This document shows, piece by piece, positions 7,746 to 18,578 of a stretch of DNA of 64,000 nt. The position numbers were made by a program, and so were the translations under genes. The first letter of the stretch is position 1. Each line of letters opens with the position of its first letter. This DNA comes from Clostridiales bacterium. GTDB taxonomy: Bacteria > Bacillota > Clostridia > Saccharofermentanales > Saccharofermentanaceae. The notes beneath the pieces were generated by a model. That model was not told where the DNA came from, searched no databases, and was given only the letters and a program-made list of their open reading frames with translations. Location: assembly GCA_017617525.1 (NCBI GenBank), contig JAFZWA010000038.1, forward strand, positions 42,995-106,994. Reading direction: 5' to 3'.

Positions 7746-10700
7746 ATGGAACAAGTTAAGCAGATGGGCCTGGATATAGGCTCAACAACGATCAAGATCG
7801 TAATTACAGAAGACGAGAATGTGATCTATTCGGAATACCGCCGACATCACTCGGATATTGCCGGAGAGCTCTTAAACGCATTCGAAGAAGTAAATAAGAA
7901 ATTCCCGGGCCTTGAGGCTCGTGTACAGATCACCGGATCCGGCGGACTTTCGGTCGCGAAATGGCTGGGTCTGGACTTTGTTCAGGAAGTAATTGCCGAG
8001 ACAGTCGCGATCACGAAGTATCATCCGGAGACCGACGTCATCATCGAACTCGGCGGTGAAGACGCGAAGATCACATATCTGCATCCTGTTCCGGAGCAGC
8101 GTATGAACGGTACATGTGCCGGTGGTACGGGCGCGTTTATCGACCAGATGGCGACACTTCTTCGTACCGACGCGGACGGACTCAACGAGCTTGCCAAGTC
8201 CTATACGACTTTGTACACGATCGCATCTCGATGCGGCGTATTCGCAAAGAGTGACCTGCAGCCGCTCATCAACGAAGGCGCTGCCAAAGAAGACCTCGCG
8301 GCTTCCATTTTCCAGGCCGTTGTTAACCAGACGATCGCGGGTCTTGCCTGCGGACGTCCGATCAGAGGTCACATCGCTTTCCTCGGTGGTCCGTTGTTCT
8401 TTAACTCAGAGCTCAGAAAGGCTCTCGAGAGAACCCTTGAGGAGCAGGTCAAATCTTTCTGGATCCCGGATAACGCCCAGATCTATGTCGCACTCGGTGC
8501 CGCACTCGGCGCTAAGGGAGAGCCGGTCAAGCTTTCCGATCTGATCGCGTCCTTTTCGACAAGAGAAGGCTTTGAGCCGGATATCAAGCGCATCGCGCCG
8601 CTTTTCGCGGATGCCCATGAAAAAGAACTGTTCGACGAACGTCATCAGAAGGCGACGCTCGATCTGTATCAGCTTTCGAAGCAAAAAGGCCCGTGCTATC
8701 TCGGTATCGATGCCGGAAGTACGACGACAAAGGCCGTTCTTATCAACGAAGAAGGTCAGATGGTCTATACCTACTATGCAAGTAACCAGGGAAATCCTGT
8801 AAAGAGCGCGGTCAACATCGTCAAGCAGCTCTATGAGCAGATGCCGCCGGAAACCTATATCGCGAACAGCTGTGTTACCGGTTACGGTGAGAATATCATC
8901 CGTGCCGCGCTCGGCGTTGATCTCGGTGAGATCGAGACCATGGCGCACTTCCAGTCCGCGAAGTATTTCTGCCCGGATGTCGATTTCATCATCGATATCG
9001 GCGGACAGGACATGAAGTGCATGAAGATCCGAAATGGCGTTATCGACTCCATCATGCTCAACGAAGCATGTTCTTCGGGTTGCGGATCCTTTATCCAGAC
9101 TTTTGCAGAAAACCTCAATATGGACGCGCATACGTTCTCGATCGAGGCGCTTTCCGCGGAGAATCCGGTAGATCTCGGAACAAGATGTACGGTATTCATG
9201 AATTCCAAGGTTAAGCAGGCGCAGAAGGAAGGCGCGACTGTCGGTGATATTTCCGCGGGCCTTTCTTATTCGGTCGTACGTAACGCTCTCTACAAGGTAA
9301 TCAAGATCCGTGATACTCAGGAGCTTGGTAAGAAGATCGTCGTTCAGGGTGGTACGTTCTTAAATGACGCGATCCTCCGCTGCTTCGAACTTATTTCCGG
9401 ACGTGAAGTTATCCGACCGAACGTCGCGGGCCTGATGGGTGCTTTTGGCGCGGCGATCATCGCGAAGAAGCGTATGCCGAAGGACCAGAAAGTCTCCGGA
9501 CTTTTGGGACTTGAAGATCTCAACAACTTCGATATGACAACAGAGATGACGACATGTCCTCTCTGCACGAACCATTGTAAACTTACGATCTCCACATTCA
9601 GTAATGGTGAACGTTTCATTTCCGGTAACCGCTGTGAAAGAGGTGAGGGTAAGGAGAAGGCTAAGGATACGCTGCCGAACCTGATCGCTTACAAATACGC
9701 GAGAACGTTCCGTTATAAGCCGCTTGCCAAGGATAAGGCACCGCGTGGCGAGATCGGTATTCCGAGAGCTCTGAACATGTATGAGAACTATCCTTTCTGG
9801 TTCACGGTACTGACGGAACTCGGATTCTCCGTAATCATCTCTCCGAGATCGAACCATGAACTTTTCGAGAAGGGTATGGATTCCATTCCTTCCGAGAGTG
9901 TCTGCTATCCGGCCAAACTCGTTCACGGCCATATCGAAGCACTGATCGAAAAGGGCATCAAGACGATCTTCTATCCGGATATTCCCTATGAGCGTCATGA
10001 GAACAAGCAGTCCGGTAACCACTTTAACTGCCCGATCGTAGCTTCCTATCCGGAAGTTATCCGTAATAACCTCGAGAATATCCAGGATAAGGGGATCAAG
10101 TATCTCAATCCGTTCCTGCCGCTCGATAACGACGAAGCGCTTGCCGAGCAGCTCGCGATCGCTCTTGCCGATTTCGGCGTCACCAAGGCAGAGACTGTAA
10201 AGGCCGTTGCCGCGGGTAACAAGGAGTACGACGAGTACAAGGCGGATATCCGTAGAAAAGGTCAGGAAGTCATCGAAGATCTCGAAAGAACCGGCCAAAA
10301 GGGTATCGTTCTTTCCGGTCGTCCGTACCACACGGATCCGGAGATCCATCACGGTATCCCGGAAATGATCAATTCTCTCGGACTTGCAGTTCTCAGTGAA
10401 GACAGTGTCGCCGTTCCGGGAAGACTTCAGCGTCCGATCCGCGTTGTCGACCAGTGGATGTACCACACACGTCTTTACGAAGCTGCGGCTTATGTCGCGA
10501 CAAACGATAACCTCGAGCTCGTACAGCTAACTTCTTTCGGCTGCGGCCTCGATGCCGTAACTTCTGATCAGGTGCAGGAGATCCTGGAATCCCAGGGCAA
10601 ACTCTATACGCTCCTTAAGATCGACGAGGTAAGTAACCTTGGTGCCGCACGTATCCGTATGCGTTCCCTGAAGGTCGCTATGGATGAGCGTGAAGCCGCC

Positions 10701-12140
10701 AGAAAAGAAGGCACGATGATCAAGCGCGAGAAGAAATCCTATACGATTAAGCGCGTTCCTTTTACCGAGGAACACAAGAAGCGCCACACGATCCTCGCGC
10801 CGCAGATGGCACCGATCGAATTCGAGTTCGTCGAGGCGGTCTTCCATAACCACGGATATAAGCTCAAAGTCCTGAAAGAAGCGACTCAGGCGGATATCGA
10901 GTGCGGACTTCGTTTCGTAAATAACGACGCTTGTTTCCCGACAGTTATTGTTGTCGGTCAGATGATCAACGCCATCCTTTCCGGCGACGTCGACCGCGAC
11001 AACACAACGGTTCTGATCACACAGACCGGTGGTGGCTGCCGTGCGACGAACTATGTCGCTTTCCTTAGAAAAGCACTGCGTGAGGCGGGATACGGTGATA
11101 TCCCGGTCATCGCTCTTTCCGTACAGCAGTTCGAAAAGAACCCGGGCTTCCGTCCGACGCTTCCTTTTATCAACAGTGCGCTTCGTGCGATCTGCTATGG
11201 CGATATGCTGCAGACACTTCTCCTTCGTGTGCGTCCGTACGAGAAGGTCAAGGGTTCCGCGAATGCCTTGTATCAGTTCTGGAACCGCTGCGGTAAGCTG
11301 TTCTTCAACCCGAAAGAGAAGTTTGAAGATATCACGACCGAGTACATCATGGCAGAAGCCTGCAAGAACGCGCCTCTGACCGATGAAGAGAAGAAAGCCG
11401 TTGAGGATCTTCTTAAGGAACTCCACTGCACAAAGGTCGGCCGTCCGTCTTCGTATAAGCGCATGATCGACGCGACGATCGATACATTCGATAAGTTCCC
11501 GATGCTCGATATCCCGAGAAAACCGCGTGTCGGTCTCGTCGGTGAGATCCTCGTTAAGTTCCAGCCGGATGCCAATAACCATGCGGTCGACGTTGTAGAG
11601 CAGGAAGGCTGCGAAGCTGTTGTTCCGGGTCTTCTGGACTTCTTCCTGTACTGCACGATGGGACCTGTATGGGCAGCCGAGCACTTAGGAAGAAGCAAGA
11701 AGAGTGCATGGCTTTCTAACCGCGGAATCGATCTTCTGCAGTCGTATAGAAGCCACATCATCAAAAAGATGGAGGAGACCGGCAAGTTCCAGCTTCCTCA
11801 GAGTATCCGTCACATGGCGAAGAAAGCAGAGAATGTTCTTTCCTGCGGAAACAATAACGGTGAGGGATGGTTCCTGACCGCCGAGATGATCGAGCTGATC
11901 GAGAGCGGCGTTCCGAACATCATCTGCGCACAGCCTTTTGCTTGCCTTCCGAACCACGTAACCGGTAAGGGCATGATCAAAGAGCTCCGCCGCCAGTATC
12001 CTGAAAGTAACATTATCCCGATCGACTACGATCCGGGTGCCAGTGAAGCGAACCAGCTGAACCGTATTAAGCTCATGGTCAGCACGGCGCATTACCGTGA
12101 GGAAATGAAGCGTCAGGAAGAAGAAAAGAAGAATACATAA
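7746..12140 (+). CDS. Fused acyl-CoA dehydratase activase / 2-hydroxyacyl-CoA dehydratase-like protein
   Basis: A 1464-residue cytoplasmic protein. Two ASKHA ATPase domains of the BadF/HgdC type lie at about 1-300 (LDIGSTTIK) and 316-590 ([11 protein letters not shown]). Each has two candidate cluster cysteines: Cys124 ([10 protein letters not shown]) and about Cys163 (ASRCGVF) in the first, and the CSSGCGSF and GTRCTVF cysteines in the second. HgdC forms a homodimer sharing one [4Fe-4S] cluster, so this chain looks like a built-in pseudodimer. A cysteine motif, CPLCTNHC, stands at about 603. DUF2229-like and HgdB-like regions follow ([10 protein letters not shown] near 858; [10 protein letters not shown] near 1014). 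The substrate is unknown, and no acyl-CoA genes are adjacent. This architecture is known in many anaerobes. Confidence 0.9.
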   Translation: MEQVKQMGLDIGSTTIKIVITEDENVIYSEYRRHHSDIAGELLNAFEEVNKKFPGLEARVQITGSGGLSVAKWLGLDFVQEVIAETVAITKYHPETDVIIELGGEDAKITYLHPVPEQRMNGTCAGGTGAFIDQMATLLRTDADGLNELAKSYTTLYTIASRCGVFAKSDLQPLINEGAAKEDLAASIFQAVVNQTIAGLACGRPIRGHIAFLGGPLFFNSELRKALERTLEEQVKSFWIPDNAQIYVALGAALGAKGEPVKLSDLIASFSTREGFEPDIKRIAPLFADAHEKELFDERHQKATLDLYQLSKQKGPCYLGIDAGSTTTKAVLINEEGQMVYTYYASNQGNPVKSAVNIVKQLYEQMPPETYIANSCVTGYGENIIRAALGVDLGEIETMAHFQSAKYFCPDVDFIIDIGGQDMKCMKIRNGVIDSIMLNEACSSGCGSFIQTFAENLNMDAHTFSIEALSAENPVDLGTRCTVFMNSKVKQAQKEGATVGDISAGLSYSVVRNALYKVIKIRDTQELGKKIVVQGGTFLNDAILRCFELISGREVIRPNVAGLMGAFGAAIIAKKRMPKDQKVSGLLGLEDLNNFDMTTEMTTCPLCTNHCKLTISTFSNGERFISGNRCERGEGKEKAKDTLPNLIAYKYARTFRYKPLAKDKAPRGEIGIPRALNMYENYPFWFTVLTELGFSVIISPRSNHELFEKGMDSIPSESVCYPAKLVHGHIEALIEKGIKTIFYPDIPYERHENKQSGNHFNCPIVASYPEVIRNNLENIQDKGIKYLNPFLPLDNDEALAEQLAIALADFGVTKAETVKAVAAGNKEYDEYKADIRRKGQEVIEDLERTGQKGIVLSGRPYHTDPEIHHGIPEMINSLGLAVLSEDSVAVPGRLQRPIRVVDQWMYHTRLYEAAAYVATNDNLELVQLTSFGCGLDAVTSDQVQEILESQGKLYTLLKIDEVSNLGAARIRMRSLKVAMDEREAARKEGTMIKREKKSYTIKRVPFTEEHKKRHTILAPQMAPIEFEFVEAVFHNHGYKLKVLKEATQADIECGLRFVNNDACFPTVIVVGQMINAILSGDVDRDNTTVLITQTGGGCRATNYVAFLRKALREAGYGDIPVIALSVQQFEKNPGFRPTLPFINSALRAICYGDMLQTLLLRVRPYEKVKGSANALYQFWNRCGKLFFNPKEKFEDITTEYIMAEACKNAPLTDEEKKAVEDLLKELHCTKVGRPSSYKRMIDATIDTFDKFPMLDIPRKPRVGLVGEILVKFQPDANNHAVDVVEQEGCEAVVPGLLDFFLYCTMGPVWAAEHLGRSKKSAWLSNRGIDLLQSYRSHIIKKMEETGKFQLPQSIRHMAKKAENVLSCGNNNGEGWFLTAEMIELIESGVPNIICAQPFACLPNHVTGKGMIKELRRQYPESNIIPIDYDPGASEANQLNRIKLMVSTAHYREEMKRQEEEKKNT

Positions 12141-12158
12141 AATCTGGGAGATACCAAT

Positions 12159-14930
12159 ATGTCTGATGCCAAACGATTACTTCTGGTAGATGGAAACAGT
12201 ATCATCAACCGTTCCTACTATGCGACAGCGGGACGGAATAATCTGACGGCACCGGACGGCACTCCTACAGGCGCCGTAAACATCTATCTCAATACACTTT
12301 CGAAGTATATCTCTGAGGTGGAGCCGACGCATACCTGCACGCTTTTCGATCTGAAAGCACCGACATTCCGCCATAAGGCGTATTCCGAGTATAAGGGCAC
12401 CCGTAAGGGCATGCCTGACGATCTTGCGGCCCAGATGCCTGTTCTTAAGGAAGTCCTCGACGCGATGGGTTTCCCGCGTTATGAACAGGAGGGACTTGAG
12501 GCGGACGACCTGATCGGAACCCTTAAGACCATGGGCGTAAACGCCGGATTTGAAGTCTTTATCCTTAGTGGTGATAAGGACGATTTCCAGCTGATCGACG
12601 AACACACGAAGGTGATCATGCCGGTTACCAAGAAAGACGGTTCAGGTACGGATTACTACGATGAGGCGCTTTTCCAGGAAAGATACGGTATTCCGACTTC
12701 TGATTTTGTTACGGCAAAAGCACTGATGGGCGATAGTTCCGATAACATCCCGGGTGTAAAAGGCATCGGTGAAAAGGGCGCAATGGATCTTGTGCGTAAG
12801 TATAAGACACTTGATGGTCTGTACGAGCATCTATCTGAATTGAGCCCGAAGCTTCGTGAAAAGCTCGAGACAGATAAAGACAATGCTTATATGTCCCTGA
12901 TGTTAAGTAGAATCGTCACGGACGCCGAGATCGGCATCACGCTCGATGAACTTGAGAGAAAGCCTCTGGACAACGCGTCTACGGCTGCCTGCTTCTATAA
13001 GTACGGTTTCCGCGCGCAGATGAAGAAGTGGAATATCGATGAAGCCGCGGTCGCCGAAGCAACTCCGGTAGTCGAAGAATCTGCAGAAGAGGCAAACTAC
13101 CCGAAGCTTTCCGGTAAGCGCCCGCAGATCCTTCTGAACGAAGACGTGGCGTCATCCATGAGCAAGATCCTTTCGAAGATTTCCGAAGGACAGTCTGTCA
13201 TGATCGATATGGTCGATCAGAACGGCCCGGTTCTCGGCCTTTCCGTTTCTGCGGATGAGGTATATGTCTGGTCGAAAGAAGACGATATCAACACCGTTGT
13301 TTCAAGACTCAGCGATGCCGGGATCGGCGCTTCTTCGGAAAAAGCAACTGTCGTTTACAGTGCGAAGAATCACTTCAAACTCCTGGAACAAGGACTCCCG
13401 TTCGATCACGTATTTGACGTGGAGATCGCGGGATATGTCCTGAACTCGATCGAAGGCGCGGACCCGTCTTTTGAGATGCTGATCGAGCATGGAACACACC
13501 GTCCGTTCCCGATCCTGGAAGACTACGGACAGGCGAAGGAAGACCCGAAAAAGGCGAACCGTCAGCAGGATCTTTTCGCGTTTATCGACGGTATGCCGGA
13601 GACAGAAAAAGAACTTACAGAAGACGACGTGCTCGACTTTTCTTATCAGGTTCTCCTTTCGAGATGGCTGTCGTTCTATCAGAAGGCAGATATCGAAAAG
13701 CAGGGCATCGAGAAACTGATCTATGAGATCGAAATGCCTCTGGTCATGGTGCTTGACCGTATGGAAAGAAGAGGCGTTCTCGTCGACGTAAGTAAGATCG
13801 ACGAGCTCCATAAAGAGTTTGACGGAAAGGTCCGCGAACTTGAAAAAGAGATCCATGAACTCGCGGGAGAAGAGTTTACTATTCTTTCGCCGAAGCAGCT
13901 CGGAAAAGTGCTTTTCGACAAGCTCGGGCTGCCTTCCGGAAAGAAACTGGCCAGTGGCGGATATTCCACGAATTCCGAAGAGCTCGAGAAGATCCGCGAT
14001 AAGCATCCGATCGTGGATAAGATCCTCGAATACCGTCAGATCCAAAAACTCGATTCGACCTTTGTCATGGGCTTAAAGAAGAGCATCTCCGAAAAGGACG
14101 GACGCGTGCATACGACGTTCAGCCAGGCGATGACAAATACGGGAAGGCTTTCTTCCTCGGATCCGAACCTGCAGAATATCCCGATCCGAACCGACCTCGG
14201 ATCTCTGATCCGCGAGACATTTGTCGCTAAAGACGGATATGTCCTGATCGACGCGGACTACTCGCAGATCGAGCTTCGACTTCTCGCCGCGATCTCGCAC
14301 GATGAAGAGATGATCAGTGCTTTCCGAGAGGGAAGAGATATCCATACGAAAACCGCATGCGGTATCTTCGGTGTTCCCGCGGATAAGATCAATGCCGGCA
14401 TGCGTGCCGCCGCAAAGCGCGTTAACTTCAGTATCGTATACGGCGTCAGTGATTACGGACTGTCCCAGGATCTCGGCGTCAGCGTATACGAGGCAAAGAG
14501 ATATATCGAAGAATATTACCGTCAGTTCCCGACGATCAAGTCCTGCCTTGACGGCTTTAAGCAGGAGGGCAAGGAGAAGGGGTATGTATCAACGCTTTTC
14601 GGAAGAAGAAGGATCCTGAAAGAACTGACATCCGCGAACTATAACATCAGAAGCTTCGGTGAGCGTGCGGCGATGAACACGCCGATCCAGGGCACAGCGG
14701 CTGATATCATCAAGCTTGCGATGAACCATGCGGAGCAGGCACTTCGTGAAAAAGGATTCGACGCGAAACTGATCCTTCAGGTGCACGACGAACTGATCGT
14801 GGAAGCTAAAGAGGATATTGCCGAAGAAGCGGCGAAGGTGCTTTCCGATGCGATGGAAAAAGTGATCGAACTCGATGTACCGCTCATCGCGGAAGCAAGA
14901 ATAGGTAAAACGTGGGCAGAAGCTCACTGA
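12159..14930 (+). CDS. polA: DNA polymerase I
   Basis: Repair and Okazaki-fragment processing polymerase, 923 residues. The 5'-3' exonuclease/flap domain (about 1-290) has the GLEADDLIGT and GDSSDNIPGVKGIG motifs. The middle domain (about 340-530) corresponds to the 3'-5' exonuclease fold, but its first motif reads IDMVDQN where proofreading enzymes have D-x-E, so proofreading is probably lost, as in many Gram-positive Pol I enzymes. The polymerase domain has motif A (DADYSQIELR), motif B (AAAKRVNFSIVYG) and motif C (LQVHDELIVEA). It is 18 bases after the dehydratase-activase gene and 18 bases before coaE. The polA-coaE order is common in Bacillota. Confidence 0.97.
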   Translation: MSDAKRLLLVDGNSIINRSYYATAGRNNLTAPDGTPTGAVNIYLNTLSKYISEVEPTHTCTLFDLKAPTFRHKAYSEYKGTRKGMPDDLAAQMPVLKEVLDAMGFPRYEQEGLEADDLIGTLKTMGVNAGFEVFILSGDKDDFQLIDEHTKVIMPVTKKDGSGTDYYDEALFQERYGIPTSDFVTAKALMGDSSDNIPGVKGIGEKGAMDLVRKYKTLDGLYEHLSELSPKLREKLETDKDNAYMSLMLSRIVTDAEIGITLDELERKPLDNASTAACFYKYGFRAQMKKWNIDEAAVAEATPVVEESAEEANYPKLSGKRPQILLNEDVASSMSKILSKISEGQSVMIDMVDQNGPVLGLSVSADEVYVWSKEDDINTVVSRLSDAGIGASSEKATVVYSAKNHFKLLEQGLPFDHVFDVEIAGYVLNSIEGADPSFEMLIEHGTHRPFPILEDYGQAKEDPKKANRQQDLFAFIDGMPETEKELTEDDVLDFSYQVLLSRWLSFYQKADIEKQGIEKLIYEIEMPLVMVLDRMERRGVLVDVSKIDELHKEFDGKVRELEKEIHELAGEEFTILSPKQLGKVLFDKLGLPSGKKLASGGYSTNSEELEKIRDKHPIVDKILEYRQIQKLDSTFVMGLKKSISEKDGRVHTTFSQAMTNTGRLSSSDPNLQNIPIRTDLGSLIRETFVAKDGYVLIDADYSQIELRLLAAISHDEEMISAFREGRDIHTKTACGIFGVPADKINAGMRAAAKRVNFSIVYGVSDYGLSQDLGVSVYEAKRYIEEYYRQFPTIKSCLDGFKQEGKEKGYVSTLFGRRRILKELTSANYNIRSFGERAAMNTPIQGTAADIIKLAMNHAEQALREKGFDAKLILQVHDELIVEAKEDIAEEAAKVLSDAMEKVIELDVPLIAEARIGKTWAEAH

Positions 14931-14948
14931 CATAATTGGAGGACGAAC

Positions 14949-15557
14949 ATGTTTGTTTTAGGTGTAACAGGTGGTATCGGAACCGGTAAAAGCACTGTTT
15001 CCGGATACTTCAGAGATAAGGGAGTCGAAGTTCTGGACGCGGACGAGATCTCCAGAAAAGTGACCGATGTCGGAGGTGTCGCGCTTCCTGAGATCGCCGA
15101 ACTTTTCGGTCCTCGCGCGCTCACGGCAAACGGAGCTCTCAACAGAAAGTATGTCGCTTCACTGGTTTTCACCGAGAAGAAGAAACTCGACAAGCTATCC
15201 GCGATCGTGCATCACTATGTGCTCACGACGATCGGAGAAGAGATCGCGAAGGCCGCGGAACGCAAAGTCAAACTGATCGTTCTCGATGTTCCGATCCCGG
15301 TAAGACACGGATTTGTAGATGTGTGCAATCAGATCCTCGTTGTCAGCAGCAGTGATGATATTCGCCTCGAAAGACTCGTTCTTCGCGGCATGGACAGAGA
15401 TGACGCCAGAAAGAGAATGGCAATGCAGATGACACGTGAGGAATACGAAGAACTCGCAGATCGCGTCCTCGTAAACGATGGTACGATCGAAGAACTATAC
15501 GAGCAGATCGACCGCTATGTCAAAGAAGAACTCAACGAACGAGGAATCCGTCTATGA
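14949..15557 (+). CDS. coaE: Dephospho-CoA kinase
   Basis: Last step of coenzyme A synthesis, phosphorylating dephospho-CoA at the 3'-OH. The length of 202 residues is typical. The P-loop is GGIGTGKST at residues 8-16. DADEISRK and the lid region around RMAMQMTREEYEELADRVLVNDGT fit the family. It has a GGAGG ribosome binding site and overlaps the next gene by 4 bases (ATGA), implying translational coupling. Confidence 0.96.
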   Translation: MFVLGVTGGIGTGKSTVSGYFRDKGVEVLDADEISRKVTDVGGVALPEIAELFGPRALTANGALNRKYVASLVFTEKKKLDKLSAIVHHYVLTTIGEEIAKAAERKVKLIVLDVPIPVRHGFVDVCNQILVVSSSDDIRLERLVLRGMDRDDARKRMAMQMTREEYEELADRVLVNDGTIEELYEQIDRYVKEELNERGIRL

Positions 15558-15880
15558 CAGCCGGAATCATCTTATCTTCGATTTTCATGGCCTTTTCACT
15601 GACGATCACGGTGCTTTTCTTTACTGTGCTTAAGAAAAAGCCATATTCGAAATTCGCCGGTGCGTCGACAGGCGTTTATGCTTCCGCGTGCCTGATGATC
15701 CTGCTCCTTGCGATCTTTAAGAAGGATCTTCCGATCCTGTTTTTTATCCTCGCGGATGTTCTGGCGACGATGGTCTGCGGAATGATCACTTTAATGATGA
15801 TCGTCCTTTTTACAAAAACAACTCCTGTGGAGACGACAAAACCGAAAGAAGATGAAGACGTAGAAGACAAGACAGAGTAA
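15554..15880 (+). CDS. Small membrane protein of unknown function
   Basis: A 108-residue protein with three hydrophobic segments (about 4-26, 37-55 and 60-86) and an acidic cytoplasmic tail (KPKEDEDVEDKTE). No family is recognised. Its start overlaps the coaE stop by 4 bases, and it ends 12 bases before the ABC exporter gene, so it is an operon member and may be an accessory to that exporter. Confidence 0.65.
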   Translation: MTAGIILSSIFMAFSLTITVLFFTVLKKKPYSKFAGASTGVYASACLMILLLAIFKKDLPILFFILADVLATMVCGMITLMMIVLFTKTTPVETTKPKEDEDVEDKTE

Positions 15881-15892
15881 AGGAGAATCGCT

Positions 15893-17794
15893 ATGGGAAT
15901 GGGTGGTCCGGGCCCGATGAGAATGGGGCCGCGTGGTTTTCTGACAGAAGAAGAAAAGAAGAATAAGCCAAAGGTCGATAAGAAGCTGATCAAACGTATC
16001 ACTTCGTACATGAAGCCATATAAACTTCAGTTCGCGCTCGTATTCCTGTCGATCCTGCTTTCCGCGGTCGTCGGACTGTTCCCGTCGATCATCACGGGAA
16101 GGATCGTTGATAAAGCACTCCTCGGCGATGATCTCGGACTTCTGATCAAACTCCTGATCGCCGCGTTTGTCGCTCTTACCGCGTCTCAGGTCATCAGTGT
16201 CATCGAAAGTTACATCAACGCGTGGATCTCCCAGCGCATCATCTTCGACATGAAAAACGAGATGTACCGCCACCTTCAGTGGATGCCGCACAGCTTCTTT
16301 ACCACGGAAAAACAGGGCGATATCATCACGAGAATGAACACGGATATTTCCGGTGTCAGCTCTGTTATTTCCAATACCCTTTCCAGCTGCGTCAATAACC
16401 TGGCGACTGTTGCCACAACGCTCGTTGCGCTCTTTATGATGAGTGTTCCGCTGGCTCTTGTCGGAATCCTGATCATTCCGCTTCTGATCCTTCCGACCAG
16501 AAACGTCGGACGCAATCGTTATAAGCTTCTTACGAAGACGCAGGAAAAGAACGATGAACTGAATCAGGTCATTAACGAGACACTCTCGGTCTCCGGTTCC
16601 ATGCTCGTAAAGCTCTTTACGAGAGAAGATAAAGAGTACGAGAATTTCGTGGAAGTCAACGAAGAGGTCACGCGTCTTTCCCTGAAAGAGCAGAGAAGCG
16701 GTAAGTGGTTCCGTGTCATGATGGGTATGTTTACCCAGGTCGGCCCACTCCTTATCTACTTTGCGGGTGGTATCTGCATCATCAAAAAGTACGATCCCAA
16801 CCTGACCGTAGGTGTCGTTACCGCGACTGTCGCTCTCATTAACCGACTGTATCGACCGGTCGAATCCCTCATGAATCTGGGTGTCGACTTTACCCGTTCG
16901 CTTGCGCTTTTCACGCGTATCTTCGATTATTTCGACAGAGAGAACCCGCTGAAGTCTCCTGAAAACGGATCCAAGCCGGATGTCACGAATAAGGATATCG
17001 TTTACGATCACGTGAAGTTCTCTTATACTCCGGAAAAAGAACTTCTCAAGGACGTTTCGTTTACCGTTCCGGGCGGCAAGATGTACGCTATCGTCGGTCC
17101 TTCCGGTTCCGGTAAATCTACTGTCGTAAACTTCATTCCGCGTCTTTACGATGTCGAAGAAGGAAGCGTGAAGATCGCGGGCGAAGATGTCCGTAACTTC
17201 GATCTTACCTACCTTCGTCAGCAGATCGGTGTAGTTACCCAGGATACATATCTTTTCAACGGAACCATTAAAGAAAACCTTCTTTACGCAAAAGAAGACG
17301 CGACGGACGAAGAGATCGAAAAGGCCTGCAAGATCGCAAGTATCGACGAGTTCATCAAGAACCAGCCGGACGGCTATGACACGATGGTCGGTAACCGCGG
17401 ACTGAAGCTTTCGGGCGGTGAGAAGCAGCGCCTGAGTATCGCCAGAGTTATCCTCAAAGACCCGAAGATCCTGATCCTCGACGAGGCAACCAGCGCACTT
17501 GACTCGATCTCTGAAAATGCGATCTCCGAGGCTCTCGAAGTTCTGATGCAGAACAGAACCTCCATTGTTATCGCCCACAGACTTTCAACCATCATGAAGG
17601 CTGAAAAGATCGTTGTTATCGCGGATGGTCACGTTGCCGAGCTCGGTACACATCAGGAGCTTCTCGAAAAGAACGGTATCTATAGAGATCTCTATGAGAC
17701 GCAGTTCCGCCAGGTCCTCGATATGCAGGGTGCCGAGCCGAAAGAAGACCTTGAGTGGGAAGAAAAGAAAATGATCCAGAACGATGTCTATTAA
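15893..17794 (+). CDS. ABC exporter, fused membrane and ATPase domains
   Basis: A 633-residue half-transporter of the MsbA/BmrA/MdlB type that works as a dimer in the cytoplasmic membrane. An unusual Gly/Met/Pro-rich start (MGMGGPGPMRMGPRGF) precedes six membrane helices (about 40-330). The nucleotide-binding domain has Walker A GPSGSGKST near residue 402, a Q-loop in IGVVTQDTYLF, signature LSGGEKQR, Walker B ILILDEATSALD and an H-loop in VIAHRLST. The substrate cannot be read from sequence; multidrug or lipid export is usual. Its ribosome binding site is AAAGGAGAA. Confidence 0.92.
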   Translation: MGMGGPGPMRMGPRGFLTEEEKKNKPKVDKKLIKRITSYMKPYKLQFALVFLSILLSAVVGLFPSIITGRIVDKALLGDDLGLLIKLLIAAFVALTASQVISVIESYINAWISQRIIFDMKNEMYRHLQWMPHSFFTTEKQGDIITRMNTDISGVSSVISNTLSSCVNNLATVATTLVALFMMSVPLALVGILIIPLLILPTRNVGRNRYKLLTKTQEKNDELNQVINETLSVSGSMLVKLFTREDKEYENFVEVNEEVTRLSLKEQRSGKWFRVMMGMFTQVGPLLIYFAGGICIIKKYDPNLTVGVVTATVALINRLYRPVESLMNLGVDFTRSLALFTRIFDYFDRENPLKSPENGSKPDVTNKDIVYDHVKFSYTPEKELLKDVSFTVPGGKMYAIVGPSGSGKSTVVNFIPRLYDVEEGSVKIAGEDVRNFDLTYLRQQIGVVTQDTYLFNGTIKENLLYAKEDATDEEIEKACKIASIDEFIKNQPDGYDTMVGNRGLKLSGGEKQRLSIARVILKDPKILILDEATSALDSISENAISEALEVLMQNRTSIVIAHRLSTIMKAEKIVVIADGHVAELGTHQELLEKNGIYRDLYETQFRQVLDMQGAEPKEDLEWEEKKMIQNDVY

Positions 17795-17818
17795 TGACGT
17801 TAATCGAAGGAGGTCCCT

Positions 17819-18526
17819 ATGACTTTTCAGGATAAAGTAGCCGTAGTCACAGGCGGCGCGCAAGGAATCGGAAAGGCGATCACAGATGCTTTTCGCGCAG
17901 AAGGCGCCAAAGTCTATGTGATCGATATTCAAGAGGGTGACTGGTATGTTGGTGATATCAGCGACAAAACCGTACTCGAGGATTTTTCTAAATGCGTGAT
18001 CGAGAAATCCGATCACATCGACTATCTGATCAACAACGCACTTCCTCAGATGAAGGGTATCAACGAGTGCAGTTTCGAAGACTTCCAGAACGCCTTAACG
18101 GTCGGTGTCACGGCTCCGTTTTATCTTACAAAACTGTTCATGCCGTACTTCTCGAAAAGCGCCTGTGTCATCAACATCGCGTCTTCACGTGACCGTATGA
18201 GTCAGCCTCAGACTGAAAGCTATACAGCCGCAAAAGGCGGAATCTCGGCGCTTACTCATGCGCTTGCCGTAAGTCTCGCCGGTAAGGTTCGAGTAAACAG
18301 TATCTCTCCTGGATGGATCGATACCACGGGATCAGATATCACAGGTCCCGACGCGACACAACAGCTTGTCGGAAGAGTCGGAAAACCCGTCGATATCGCA
18401 GAGATGGTATTGTTCCTTTGCTCAGATAAGGCAGGATTCATTACCGGAGAAAACATCTGTATCGATGGCGGTATGACAAAACTGATGATCTACCATGGTG
18501 AACATGGTTGGACATATGAGGAATAA
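17819..18526 (+). CDS. Short-chain dehydrogenase/reductase
   Basis: An NAD(P)-dependent oxidoreductase of 235 residues with a Rossmann motif TGGAQGIG (about 11-18), the NNA segment (LINNALPQ) and the active-site pattern INIASS ... SYTAAKGG. VRVNSISPGWIDT and ITGENICIDGGMT complete the classical SDR order. The region after the second strand (VIDIQEGDWYVGDISD) is shortened compared with 250-residue relatives. The substrate is unknown. It lies 24 bases after the exporter gene with an excellent AAGGAGG site. Confidence 0.9.
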   Translation: MTFQDKVAVVTGGAQGIGKAITDAFRAEGAKVYVIDIQEGDWYVGDISDKTVLEDFSKCVIEKSDHIDYLINNALPQMKGINECSFEDFQNALTVGVTAPFYLTKLFMPYFSKSACVINIASSRDRMSQPQTESYTAAKGGISALTHALAVSLAGKVRVNSISPGWIDTTGSDITGPDATQQLVGRVGKPVDIAEMVLFLCSDKAGFITGENICIDGGMTKLMIYHGEHGWTYEE

Positions 18527-18530
18527 AGAA

Positions 18531-18556
18531 AAAGGCTCCGATGATTCGGAGCCTTT
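18531..18556. terminator. Bidirectional intrinsic terminator
   Basis: A perfect 11-base-pair stem AAAGGCTCCGA/TCGGAGCCTTT with a TGAT loop, between convergent SDR and ychF genes. T-rich tracts follow on both strands. Confidence 0.85.
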
Positions 18557-18578
18557 CTTGTGTATGCGTAAAAGCTGA

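Noticed and set aside
15791..17578. A 595-codon open frame on the minus strand opposite the ABC exporter
   Set aside because: It is a shadow caused by codon bias: the plus strand has all ABC motifs, and the minus frame shows no family features.
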